Part shown: positions 46,986 to 57,434 of the stretch, in pieces | Numbering within the stretch: position 1 is the first letter of the stretch | Layout: each line of letters opens with the position of its first letter | Assembly (NCBI GenBank): GCA_003508835.1 | Contig: PUFA01000171.1 | Span: 2,360,501 to 2,424,500, forward strand | Length of the DNA stretch: 64,000 bases | Source of the DNA: Eonycteris spelaea | Taxonomy: Eukaryota; Chordata; Mammalia; Chiroptera; Pteropodidae | Direction: 5' to 3' | The notes under the pieces: generated by a model | Seen by the model: the letters and a program-made list of their open reading frames with translations, nothing else | Database searches by the model: none | What the model was told of the DNA's origin: nothing | Program-made: the position numbers and the translations under genes

Positions 46986-49135
46986 GTTTAAAAATTCTCA
47001 GTTAATCCTTTCTACATATTCATATTTTGTTCAGTGAACATATATTACTGTTCCTCCTTGTCATTCTGTCAATTTTTGCTTTATATATATTTTGAAGCCA
47101 TGTTACTAGGTACATATACATTAAAAAGTAGTACATACTCCTGATGTAATGACCTGTTTAAATGTCATTCTTAGTATTTCTTAGCTACACTGGTTTTCTT
47201 TTGTTTTAGTGTTTGCATAGTATTTCATTTTCCAAACTTTTACATTCAACATTTCTAAATCCTTATATTTAAGATTTGTCTCTTGTAAGCACCATAAAGT
47301 TAGGGTTTTTGTTTGTTTTTCTAGTCTGTTAATCTTTATCCTTTGATGGGAGACTTTAATATTTTATATTTAATGGAATAAAGATATATTTATGTTTAAA
47401 TCTTTCATCTTACTATTTGCTTTACATTTGTTCCTTTTTCTCGTCTTGCTTATTTTCTATGTATCAAGAATTTTTATTATTCTATTTCTCCCTTTTATTT
47501 GCCTGTTAGTTATGTGTTCCTTAACTGTGCTTTTAATTGATACTCTAGAAATTACAATATAAATCCTTGACTTATTAAAGTCTAAACTAAATTAGTATTT
47601 TACTGCTTCCTAGATCATGCAAGGAACTTAGAACATTTTTTTTTACATTTAATCCTCTCCCAAACTATGTACTATTTCAATTGTCTATTTTAAATTTATA
47701 TATTTTTTACATTATTTTTTAATAGTAAATAATCATTTAGATTTACCCACATATGTACTCTTTTTGTTGCTCTTCTTTCCTTCTTTCATTCAGCTTCCTT
47801 TTGGGATAACTTATTTACTGCCTGAAGAATATACTTTAGTATTTTGTTCATTGTAGATCTGCTAACAATAAATTCTCTCAGTTTTTCTATGTCTGGAAAT
47901 GTCTTTTTTCACCTTTATGTTTGAAGGACACTTTTGCTAGGTATAGAATTCTATATGCAGTTGTTTTCCTTCACCATTTAAAAAATAACTTTCCATTGTT
48001 TTCCGGCTTTCTTTGTTTCCATTGGAAAATCACCTAAATATCTTGTTTCTCCTTTCAAGGTTATATGTCTATTTTCTGGCTGGTTTTATTATTTTTTCTT
48101 TGTCTTGGTTCTTAGTATTTACGGTAAGTTTTCTTTTTGTCCTTTATCCTATGTAAGGTTCAAAATACTTGTTTGATGTCTCTCAGTTACTCTTCAAATG
48201 TTGCCTCCCCATTTCATCTCTCTTCTCTTTATGGGACACCAATTACAAAATGTTGTACCTTTCACCAGATCTCATTTGTCTCTTACACCATCTTCTGTAT
48301 TTTCCTTTCTTTTTGCTCTCTGTGCTTCAGACTAAATATTTTCTTCTACTCTATCTTTCAGTTCACTACTTTACTCTTCAACTGTGTCAAATTACTGTTA
48401 AAGCCATTCCTGAGTTCTTACAGTTGTTGTATTTCATTAATTATATAATTATATTTGGTTTTTTTTAGTTTCCAGTTATCTATCACATTCTCAGTCTTTT
48501 CCTTGAACATATTAATCATAGTTGTAAAGCCTCCGATTATTCCATCATCTGAGAGACCCTGGTGAGTCTTTTATTTTTCAGTTACATCTTATCTTCTCAT
48601 ATGCCTGTCAATTTCTGCTTGTGTACGAAACATCTGATATCAAAAAGTAGTAGAGTCCTTTACAGGTTCTGGGTGATGCTATCTTCCTCCAGAGAGGAAT
48701 AACTTTACTGTTGACAAGCAGCTAGTCTAAGGGCACCAATAATTCTAAAACCAGCTTAATCCAACAAGGGATTAACCTGTTCATAGCTCAGCTCCAGTCT
48801 CTGTGGGACTAGCCTATTTCCTGCTCACGCTCACTTTTAGGATTCAGCCTTTCAAGTTCTCAGATGAAAGTCTGGGGTATTTACCAGTCACTCTTCCAGG
48901 TAGGACCTAGTCCCATTTTGATCCTCTATCAGCCCTACAATTGTGTTAAAAACTTATGCTCAGTTTCTCAGCCTCACAATTACTGCTTTGAGATACTTTC
49001 TCTCCTGTATCTTGGTCCTATAATTTCTTACTGTCTTAATAGCTGCCCTATGCCTTTAAGCAGGTTTTTTACACTTTGTATATATTTTAGGTTTCTTTTT
49101 TTAGTAGGAGGGTGTTTAAAATAACTCAGCCCACC
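46985..49135 (-). mobile_element. Old L1 5' region, reverse
   Basis: T-rich on the plus strand. It contains reverse L1M-type leader and ORF1 text: 'tttttctatgtctggaaatg', 'tttgctaggtatagaattct', 'ggacaccaattacaaaatg', 'gtttgatgtctctcagttac'. Near 49110-49135 'aaaataactcagcccaccac' marks the 5' end side. About 2.1 kb, heavily mutated; the overlapping forward frames at 48137-48468 are antisense artefacts. Confidence 0.7.
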
Positions 49136-49424
49136 ACTTCCAAAGAAAACTCTTCCACCTAACAAGTTTTTAAATTAAATCCCAAATATTTTTTTCACCC
49201 TTAAATAAGGGCGAAAGGAATAGTTTGTGTACTTTAGAGATAATATGCCAAATGCTTATTTTCATGAGAGTATACTTTCTTCTAAAAAGCCCAAAAAGAA
49301 CCTTCCAGCCCAATAGCTAACATTTGATTTGTTGTTCTGACTTATGACCTTTCTAAAAGACATTTCCTCTAGCAAAAGAAAAAAGAAGTGCAAATGTCCC
49401 TTTTTTGTTGTCATTAGTTCACAT

Positions 49425-49572
49425 CATTATAAGATCTGAGAAATGTAAATGACTTTAAATGTCTTCTAGTGCAACACTATCATTTTACAACAATAGGAAA
49501 TTGAGACTTTAAGAGGTGAAGTAATTAGCTCATGTTATGCAACAAGTTCCTGAAAGAGATAGGAAACTGATC
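49425..49572 (-). repeat. MIR-like remnant, reverse
   Basis: 'tcattttacaacaataggaa', 'attgagactttaagaggtga', 'agtaattagctcatgttatg' in reverse MIR-family order. Confidence 0.55.
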
Positions 49573-49705
49573 CAGTTCTCACTGAGGGTATCGTCATTAG
49601 ATATTCAAAATAAAAAACACACAACTTTAAAGAAGAGTTTATTAAACAAGTAAATAAAATGAAATATAACCAAGCATGACTTCTAGACCTAACATGGATG
49701 TTTAC

Positions 49706-49728
49706 AAACAAACAAACAAACAAACAAA
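49706..49728. repeat. (CAAA)n microsatellite
   Basis: Six perfect CAAA units, about 23 bp. Confidence 0.95.
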
Positions 49729-49889
49729 ACCAGAAGCAATTAGATATTTGAACATCACTGAATATCTGAGGTTTTTAAAGAATAATTAATTATTTTGTTA
49801 GCTGTGATAATGTTATTTTGGTGTTATTTTTAAAAGTCACTATCATTTATACATACATATTAAATATTTGTTGATGAAATACAATTAGG

Positions 49890-50058
49890 ATTTATTTCAA
49901 AGTAACACAATATGAGAAGAAGTAGGAAAGTGTATAGGTTTAAAAAAATTGGCCAGGAATTGATAGATGGTGATAATACATAGGTGTTCATTACACTATT
50001 GTTTTGTATTTATGTGAAATTTTCCATTATAAAAAGTAAAAATAAAATTTTAAAGGAA
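49890..50058 (+). repeat. Old L1 3' end, forward
   Basis: 'gaattgatagatggtgataa', 'tacataggtgttcattacac', 'gaaattttccattataaaaa' followed by an A-rich tail resembles an L1M 3' terminus. Confidence 0.5.
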
Positions 50059-50344
50059 GTAAAAGTTCATCTGTTATTTTTTTAATCAAAAAAAAAGTGG
50101 CCAAATGAATAAATTAAAGGGGACTAAAAGCCAGATCCAGTTATAACAATAAGTTCAACAAATATCTCTAGATATGAAATCTCATCTAATGACAAATGCT
50201 TTAAGTAATAACTCTTACTAACTAGGTAAGCTAAGAAAGAAGCAAGAAAATGCATTATTTAGTATAATTCAACCACCTTTTTTATATTTCATTATACAAA
50301 TACTAATAATATTATTCCCAGAACCTTTTTTCTAATTTTAGCTG

Positions 50345-50610
50345 TTCTGATATTTAATTGACAAACGAAATAGTAAAATATGTAAAGTGTCCATCATGGT
50401 GATTTTATATACATAGTGATTTATATAAAGGATTTGTTCCATCTAGTTAATTAACATATCCATCTCCTCACCTATTTATCTTTTTCCCTTTTTTTTTTTT
50501 TTTTTTTTTTGGTGAGCACATTTAAGTTCTACTCTCTTAGTAAAATTCAATTATACAATACAGTGTTATCAACTATCTTATTTAAAATCTAAAAGAAATT
50601 ATTTTATTTA
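50345..50610 (-). repeat. Old L1 3' end, reverse
   Basis: 'gttctgatatttaattgaca' and later 'ggtgagcacatttaagttct', 'actctcttagtaaaattcaa', 'tacaatacagtgttatcaac' are the reverse of an L1M 3' region. It contains a 22-T run (50489-50510). Confidence 0.7.
50489..50510. repeat. Poly-T run
   Basis: Twenty-two consecutive T inside the reverse L1 fragment. Confidence 0.95.
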
Positions 50611-50619
50611 TGGTAATGC

Positions 50620-51240
50620 AGCATTCAGAGCTTAGCACATTCTTAATATTCTATAACCCAGAGTCATTCCCACTAACAAAGCTTCCCATTATGGAATATT
50701 AGCTATATTTAAGGTATTTCAGAATCCAAGCAAGACTTATTAGGGAGAAAAGAATAAATTGGCAGAGGTAGGAATCAGAAGGTAAAAAGGAGTACCAAAG
50801 ATAAAAACCAATTAAGGTCCTATGTCTCCGACAAAATGCTTTTTTGTACCTAAATTATCTAAAAAGTAATAAGTTGAGGGGTGGTGGTACCCCAAATATG
50901 CAATAGGAAAAACTCTTTGGAAAATGATTTTATCATACACTCCATCAAATTTACCCTGCTCAATCAACAGACTTCTAAGTGTTCATTTTGGCTTTATTCG
51001 CCTGTATCCTTACTGTCACATCCAAAGGCCCTGCTATTCAGCCCATGAGACCAGTACCCACCTGCCTCTCTGACTTGTCTGAGACTGGCACTGAGCTACC
51101 CCCTCTCCAGTGACTACATGCAGAAGGCAGCATATTATTTTGGCAGGGGTGGGGGGTATCTAATCCCCTTCAAAAACACTATAGAACTTTCCCAAACTGG
51201 GCAAGTCCATGAGCCCCAAGATGGGAGCTCTCAGTGATAT
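50620..51240. other. Unassigned sequence
   Basis: No gene or repeat recognised. Confidence 0.45.
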
Positions 51241-51289
51241 ATAGATATATAGACCTATATATATTAGGTCTATACACAGATATATAGAC

Positions 51290-51343
<54 letters not shown>

Positions 51344-51348
51344 ACACT
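51241..51348. repeat. (TATAGA)-rich tract and (CA)n microsatellite
   Basis: A TATAGAT-rich lead with a near-palindromic agaccta...taggtct pair, followed by an uninterrupted (AC)n run of about 47 bp (51292-51338) and a short interrupted tail. Likely polymorphic. The Cys/Val-rich reverse frame through it is an artefact. Confidence 0.95.
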
Positions 51349-51487
51349 ACGCAGTCATTACTTATAAATCTCAGGTACCAGAAGCTAGAAGTGTTCTCAG
51401 TATTTAGTCAGCATTTACCTATTTAAGACTAAGGAAGATCACATTTATTTTTTCCAATTATTTACTACAGTCCAACAGCAATAATGT

Positions 51488-51722
51488 CAGCTAACATTTA
51501 TCAAATACCTACTCTGATACAAGACAGCAACTGTGCTAAGTTCATGACCCCACACAATCTCAGGTACATTCATTTGCTCATGCACCTATTCATCTCATTT
51601 AATTCTCAGAACAAGCCTAGGAGATAGGTACTAAAAACATCCCCTCATCTTATAACAAGAGATTAAGTCACTTGTCCAGGGATACACGCTGCCAAGTAAC
51701 AAGGAATTATTATGTAATAGTT
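51488..51722 (-). repeat. MIR SINE, near full length, reverse
   Basis: 'gctaacatttatcaaatacc', 'caactgtgctaagttcatga', 'tttaattctcagaacaagcc', 'ggagataggtactaaaaaca', 'agattaagtcacttgtccag' in reverse MIR order. Confidence 0.85.
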
Positions 51723-51724
51723 GT

Positions 51725-52378
51725 GATCTTTTTATCGAGGCTGGAAAACCAATCTGATTATGAAAACAGGCAGCAAGAGCATGCAGTGAAAAGAAATTAC
51801 ATAACTCTTCGGATATATTCCTCTACATACATCCTGGATGACCATCTGGGCTTATCTGTAATGCTGCTGATCCCTGGTTTATTTTTCCCTGAACTTCTGA
51901 CCACATCCTCACCGGACATTTGCATGGGATCCTCTAGAAAGAAAACAACTCAGTGTTTGGCCCTAGAGCCAAACTGTTCTATGGGCACTCTTACATTTTT
52001 TTAGCTAAGCTTTGCATTTGGATAAAATAAAAATATGGACCAGAGTGCTATTTACTAATGTAATGATCACTCTCCTTCTAAAATTAGGAACAGCTGCAGG
52101 GCTTAAGTAACAAGCAGTTTCACACCAGACCCTCCAATGTAACTGAAAGTGAGGTTCTCCACAGGCAAGAGAAAGGAGGCAGAATCGTCCCTCAACTGGA
52201 GACCAACTGCAGACAAAAAACGAGTGCCTAGTAGGGGAGTTCAGGATTGGAAGCTCCTCCCTTAGATTAAGCCAATGTGCACTGAGTGCACTTGGCCACT
52301 AATAATTACAACTAGAACCACCTGGTCACTTACTACTACCAAAAAAATACCATCTATCCAGCCCTCTTTAAGTGGCTC
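51725..52378. other. Unassigned sequence
   Basis: The forward frame 51672-52004 (110 codons) starts in the MIR and has no domain. Nothing else recognised. Confidence 0.45.
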
Positions 52379-52379
52379 T

Positions 52380-52566
52380 GTACTAAAATTTTATGCAGCT
52401 ACCTATATTAATTCTTAAAACAACTCAGTGAGGTTCATGTGATTAACAGAATCTAGAAGCAAAGAGAGCCTTTGTAATATATCCAAGATGACATGGAGAC
52501 AAGATTAGAACCCAGTTTAATCTAACTCCAAAGCACGTGCTGTTAACTACTACTCACCCTGCCACG
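52380..52566 (-). repeat. MIR SINE, reverse
   Basis: 'tattaattcttaaaacaact', 'cagtgaggttcatgtgatta', 'agattagaacccagtttaat', 'tgttaactactactcaccct' in reverse MIR order. Confidence 0.75.
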
Positions 52567-52569
52567 GCA

Positions 52570-53055
52570 CCCCAATATCCAAATCTGAAGTTCATCTCTC
52601 CTTCAGAGAGTGAGTGAAGAGACATGTACTATCGCCAGATGTAGGGGCTCTCTCCAGCCCCTCAGACAGTACCTGAAGTCTCCCTTGTCAATCACCTCCA
52701 TTTCTAAGAGAGGACACAGTTATCACTCACAGTTAAATAATCTTAAACAAAAGAGAACATCATCTTGTTAAATGTTAAGTAAAATAACTTATTTAATTAT
52801 AGATGCATATCTGTATGTTTCTGTGCATAACCAACACACACACATACACATATATAGTCAAAGAACTTATTTTACTTAACATTTAGTAAGTATAAATTAC
52901 TGATTCAAATATTCTCTAGAACAACAAGGCCTATAAAGGCCTTTGGACTGTTACTATGACGATGTAAGGGTGTGGCATCAGATTCTGTCACAGGCTTTCA
53001 CAACTTTTTTAAACTGGAGGAAAAAAATGAACCAAAGTACTATCAAAGCACTTAG
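52570..53055. other. Unassigned sequence
   Basis: No gene or repeat recognised. A short CACA tract lies near 52835-52850. The phrase cttattttacttaacattta at 52866 nearly mirrors its reverse complement near 52760-52795 (taaatgttaagtaaaata), an inverted pair of about 18 bp. Confidence 0.45.
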
Positions 53056-53059
53056 TATA

Positions 53060-53383
53060 CGCTGACCCCTGAACAATGCCAGCAGTTAGGTGTGCCTACC
53101 CTACATGCAGTCAAAATCCAACTTATAACTTTTGACTCCCCAAAATTTAACTGCTAATAGCCCACTGTTGACCAGAAGCCTTACAATAACATAGTTGATT
53201 AACACTTATTTTGTATGTTATATGTATTACATACTCTATTCTTACAATACAGTAAGCTAAAAAAAAGAAAATGTTCTTAAGAAAATCATTAGGAAGAGAA
53301 AATGCATGTACCACATTTATTGAAAAAAATTCACATGTAAGTGGACCCTTGAAGTCCAAACCCATGTTGTCCAGGGTCAACTG
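53060..53383. mobile_element. Tigger/pogo-type element with TA flanks
   Basis: Left end 'gctgacccctgaacaatgcc' and right end 'atgttgtccagggtcaactg' are inverted repeats of one sequence. It is flanked by TA at 53058-53059 and 53384-53385. The interior has 'ttattttgtatgttatatgt' and 'gaaaatcattaggaagagaa'. At 324 bp it is a nonautonomous deletion product of a larger Tigger. Confidence 0.8.
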
Positions 53384-53715
53384 TAGTCTGGCCCTGTCTA
53401 GGTTCAGAAAAACCAGAGTGAGGTAAGTGACACGAGAGGCTTCTTAGGGCAGGATTTTGATTAATGACATTAAGTCTAGTTCCTTTGGAGAACTTTCCTT
53501 GCTAGGAAATGAATTTTCCTTCCAGATGGCCCAGTGCCAATGGCCTCAAGCCTCACGTGTGCTAGTGCCTACTCCTCCTGTGAAGGCTTTCCACTGGACT
53601 CTTACCTTCTTGCGAGGTCCTAGTCAACCACAGTATCCCAGCACTGAGCACTGTGTGGGCACATGGTACACAAAAAAGTTCTTGAATGAAGAATTAAACA
53701 GATGGGTTGGAAAGC

Positions 53716-54090
53716 TGCTACAGATTGAATGTCTGTGTCGCTGCCTCCTCAAAATTCTTATGTTGAAACCTAATCCCCACTGTGATGGTACTGGAGGTGG
53801 TGTCTTTGGGACGTGATTACGTCATGAGGGTAGAGACCTAATGAGTGGGATTAGCATACTTATAAAAGAGATCCCAGAGAGATCCCTGATCCTTTCTGCC
53901 ATATAAGGTGACAGCAAGAAGGCTGCCTACCATCTGTGAACCAAGAAGTGGACTCTCAACAGACACTGAGTCTGCTGGTGTCTAGATCTTGGACTTTCCA
54001 GCATCCTGAACTGTGAGAAATAAATTGCTATTGTTCATTAACTGCTCAGTCTATGGCACTCTGTTATAGAAGCCTAAACTGACTGAGAAA
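53716..54090 (+). mobile_element. Solo MaLR-type LTR
   Basis: About 375 bp with 'cctcaaaattcttatgttga', 'aacctaatccccactgtgat', 'gtctttgggacgtgattacg', 'tcatgagggtagagacctaa', 'ttggactttccagcatcctg', 'aactgtgagaaataaattgc' and 'cagtctatggcactctgtta'. Pentamers aaagc (53711-53715) and gaagc (54091-54095) flank it and differ at one base. The forward frame 53457-53816 runs into it and is not a gene. Confidence 0.85.
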
Positions 54091-54224
54091 GAAGCCCACA
54101 CTTGTAAGATCTATTTAGCGACATTAACCCCCTTGCACTTCCCTGTCAATATGAGAGCTCTGGGCAGTCCTGTGCAGACAGTCACCCTGTACACTGGGTG
54201 GGAGGGGCAGAACATCGGTAGGGT

Positions 54225-54425
54225 ACCACCTGAACTACTATACTATTCCAGCCCATATGGGTGTTCCACCATTCATTAGCTGTATGGCCTTCAACAAGTC
54301 ACATAATGTCTTGAGCCTCTTCCTCATTCAAGAATTGAACAGATTAGGCTGGGTGTTGTCTAAAGTTGCCTCTAACTCTTAAGTGCTATAGTCCTACTTC
54401 CCTTTAAATCATTCTCAGCCTAACA
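54225..54425 (+). repeat. MIR SINE
   Basis: 'ccattcattagctgtatggc', 'cttcaacaagtcacataatg', 'tcttgagcctcttcctcatt' and 'aagttgcctctaactcttaa' follow a MIR-family element in sense. Confidence 0.7.
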
Positions 54426-54475
54426 TCTTCCTTAGGTTCTCTCCATTCTTAGTTAAAAGAATTTACAGTTGATCT

Positions 54476-55114
54476 TCATTACTCAAGAATATCATATTTG
54501 TGAATTCACGTACTGGCTAAAATTAATTTGTAACCCCAAAATCAATATTTTCAGTGCTTTCATGGTCTCTTGAGAACATGCACAGAGAGACAAAATATTT
54601 GAGTAACCTGATGCATACGTTCCTAAGATCAAATAAGGTAACTCTCCACCTTCTTATTTCAGCTCCCACACAGTAAAAAGTGTCCTTTTTTTCAGTCAAC
54701 TTAGTGCTGTGTTTTTCACATTTATACACTTTTTTGTTGGAAATTTTATGGTTTCAAATGGCCCCAGGGCATAGAACTGAAGTGTTGTCTAGTGTCCTAA
54801 GCACGAGAAGATTGTGATGCTCCTTACAGACAAAAATGTGTGTTAGACAAGCTTCGTTATGGCACAAGTTATAATGATATTGGCCAAGAATAGAGTAATA
54901 ATGAATCAACAATATATTTTAAATAAGGTATCTTTAAACAGAAACACACATAAAACCAGGTTATGTATTGATCAGTTGACAAAAATATTACAATAAGAGG
55001 CTCACAGGAGCCCTATCCTGTATTTCCTCTAGGAGCAATTGTTCAGTATTAGTTAATTCCATGTTTGTGGCAACTTTATAGTCAATAACTATTGCAAATA
55101 ATGAGAACTGACTG
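54476..55114. mobile_element. Tigger-type DNA transposon remnant, TA-flanked
   Basis: Left end 'cagttgatcttcattactc' and right end 'aataatgagaactgactg' are diverged inverted repeats, flanked by TA at 54474-54475 and 55115-55116. Inside: 'aaccccaaaatcaatatttt', 'ttatgtattgatcagttgac' and 'tatcctgtatttcctctagg'. The 639-bp length is typical of a nonautonomous pogo-like element. The reverse frames inside are not genes. Confidence 0.75.
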
Positions 55115-55117
55115 TAT

Positions 55118-56000
55118 ACTCTCTCAGTCCAGACTTCATCTACAGCTGTGTAGAAATATAAATCACAACCCCTGGAGTTACAAAGCACACAACCTGCCCA
55201 ACCATATGTACCAGCACTGCCCTTGAGATATGATCTAGTTAGAATGGACACTACTGAGAAAACAAAGATGGAAACTTTTATTCGTGACATACCAAAATAA
55301 AAAACTCTCCTAGAACGTTTAGTTCGTGCTCATGATGAAATTATTGAACATGATCTGGGCTCCCAACATGGGTATACACGTCTGGGATGTGTATACCTAG
55401 CTGTCTCCTGGAATGCCTTTCCTCCATCTCTTTTATGCTAACATAGATTTTCTAAGTTTTGCAAGAAAATACCCCAACTGTCTCTAAGCTTCCTCCTCAG
55501 ATCAGTTTGTAACTGTCATTAATAATTGTAGATAGTTACCCCCATGAGAAAGTTCTCCACAAATCCACTATAGAAACACAGGACAGTAACAATAAATAAT
55601 TCATGCACGTGCACCTGAAATTCCTACTAGGAAAATATACTGGCAATTTTTTTTTAAGGAGAGGGAATGCAAGAGCAGGAAAAAGGAAAAATAAAAAGAG
55701 AAAAAAGACAGAAAGAAAGAGAAGGAAAGTTTTAGGAATAAATGGTACTTGAGTAAGGAATCAGCAAGGAATCAGCAAATTTGTTTCCATTTGCTAGTGG
55801 GGTAAGTTTGGGTTTTTTTTTTTCTTTTATTGTATGGTTTGTAACTATATGTCTCAAATATATAGTCAACCCAATCACATCACTCATGGTATATAACAAA
55901 TCATACAATTAAATCCTGCCAGCCTACAACTGTACTTTGAGGTTGCCAAAATTAGAATAATAATTTTAAAAAAGAAAGCATTCTCCTTAAACTCTGTACT
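55118..56000. other. Unassigned sequence
   Basis: A purine-rich stretch (A/G) runs at 55670-55735 and a T run at about 55814-55823. No gene. Confidence 0.45.
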
Positions 56001-56004
56001 CATA

Positions 56005-56192
56005 TGCGAGGGCTGAAATCCTACTCACACTACTTAACTAAATGACTGTCAATAAGTTGTTTATCTTCTAAACTTCGGATTCCTCATTTGTAAAGTGGGG
56101 ATAATAACAGCATCTATTTCATACAGCTATCTTGAAAATTAAATGAAATTTTTCATATAAAGCACCTAATGCCATATGTAGGATATGAAAAA
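56005..56192 (+). repeat. MIR SINE
   Basis: 'ctgaaatcctactcacacta', 'gactgtcaataagttgttta', 'tcctcatttgtaaagtgggg', 'ataataacagcatctatttc', 'cttgaaaattaaatgaaatt' and 'aagcacctaatgcc' follow the MIR consensus. Confidence 0.85.
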
Positions 56193-56194
56193 TG

Positions 56195-56685
56195 TCATTT
56201 ATTAATATGCTCTTATAATGGAAAAGTCACATACAGATTTAGGTCATATGGGGGCTTTAAATCAGCAGGTAAAACTACAGCATGGAACACATCTCACAGA
56301 AACCTCTGGAGCATCTATCATGAAAGGAGTGATTTGGACAGCAGAAAGAAGAGAGAACAACAATTTTCTTTTAAGTTGCTCAGGCTTCCCACTTTTCTTC
56401 TCTCGTTGCTAAGTTATGGATCAATGACTTCCCAGAGACCAAAACTAATTCTACACGCAGAAATTATGTGATTACAGACCTAGCACTTGGAAGCCACAGT
56501 GGTATCCTATTGACATGAGAAAGAGGGACAAATGACAAGAAAATAAACTTGAGAAAATAGGTAGCAGACAAAGCAAAAAGCCTCTAAAGCCCAAGTGTCC
56601 ACCATGAGCAGGAAAAAGAAGGAGAAAGAAAAATTTCTGAGGCTCAGAGAAGGGGTTGCTACTGCTAATACATCCAGCACCTCCT
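56195..56685. other. Unassigned sequence
   Basis: Nothing recognised. Overlapping frames at 56169-56471 and 56472-56738 have no domains. Confidence 0.45.
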
Positions 56686-56687
56686 AA

Positions 56688-56702
56688 GAATTGAGAATAT
56701 AC
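56688..56702. repeat. Target-site duplication, left copy
   Basis: gaattgagaatatac, repeated with two adjacent mismatches at 57416-57430, bounding the L1 insertion. Confidence 0.8.
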
Positions 56703-57287
56703 ACTGCTGGTGGGACTGCAAATTGGTACAGCCACCATGGAAAACAGTATGGAGGTTCCTCAAAAACTAAGAAGATCTACCATATGATCCAGCAATCCCT
56801 CTACTGGGTATTTACCTCAAAGACTTGAAAACTCATATCTGAAAAGATATTTTCACACCAATGTTTATAGCAGCATTATTCACAGTGACGAGGGCATGGA
56901 AGCGACTGAAGTCTCCTACAACAGATGATTGGATAAAGAAGCTGTGGTGCATATATACAATGGAATATTAGCCATTAGAAGATATGAAATACTGCCATTT
57001 GCAACAACATGAATGGACCTTGAGATAATCATGCTAAGTGAAATAAGCCAGACAGAAAAAGCTGAAACTCACATGATATCACTTATATGTGAGATATAAA
57101 CCTAAAAGCAACAAACAAACAGGACAAACAAACAGAGACTCATGGACATGGACTATAGACTAGTGGTTACCAGAGAATGGAGTAAGGGGGGAGGTAGATG
57201 GGGTAAAAGGGGTCAAATATATGGTGACAGAAAAAAATCCATAGGCAGTGAACACACAATGCAATATATATATATACATATATATAC

Positions 57288-57337
<50 letters not shown>

Positions 57338-57415
57338 GTTGAATTGTGCACCTGAAACTTACTGGATTTTGTTAACCAATGTCACCATAATAAAAATAAA
57401 TAAATTTTAAAAAGA
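56703..57415 (+). mobile_element. 5'-truncated L1
   Basis: A 713-bp L1 3' end. It opens in the last part of ORF2 ('actgctggtgggactgcaaa', 'ccatatgatccagcaatccc', 'aatgtttatagcagcattat') and continues into the 3' UTR ('gactagtggttaccagagaa', 'ttaaccaatgtcaccataat') with an A-rich tail. It is flanked by 15-bp duplications at 56688-56702 and 57416-57430. A TA-rich microsatellite has grown inside its 3' UTR at 57264-57340. Reading frames are broken. Confidence 0.9.
57264..57340. repeat. (TA)n microsatellite inside the L1
   Basis: TATATA and CATATA units, mostly pure from 57296 onwards. Short YIYIY-type frames here are artefacts. Confidence 0.95.
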
Positions 57416-57430
57416 GAATTCCGAATATAC
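57416..57430. repeat. Target-site duplication, right copy
   Basis: gaattccgaatatac, matching 13 of 15 bases of the left copy at 56688-56702. Confidence 0.8.
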
Positions 57431-57434
57431 ATCA

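Noticed and set aside
48137..48468. Two overlapping frames (103 and 99 codons) as genes
   Set aside because: Antisense readings of a T-rich reverse L1 leader/ORF1 region.
51160..51345. Cys/Val repeat peptide
   Set aside because: Translation of the CA microsatellite.
53457..53816. 119-codon forward frame as a gene
   Set aside because: Its last third reads into a MaLR-type LTR; no domain.
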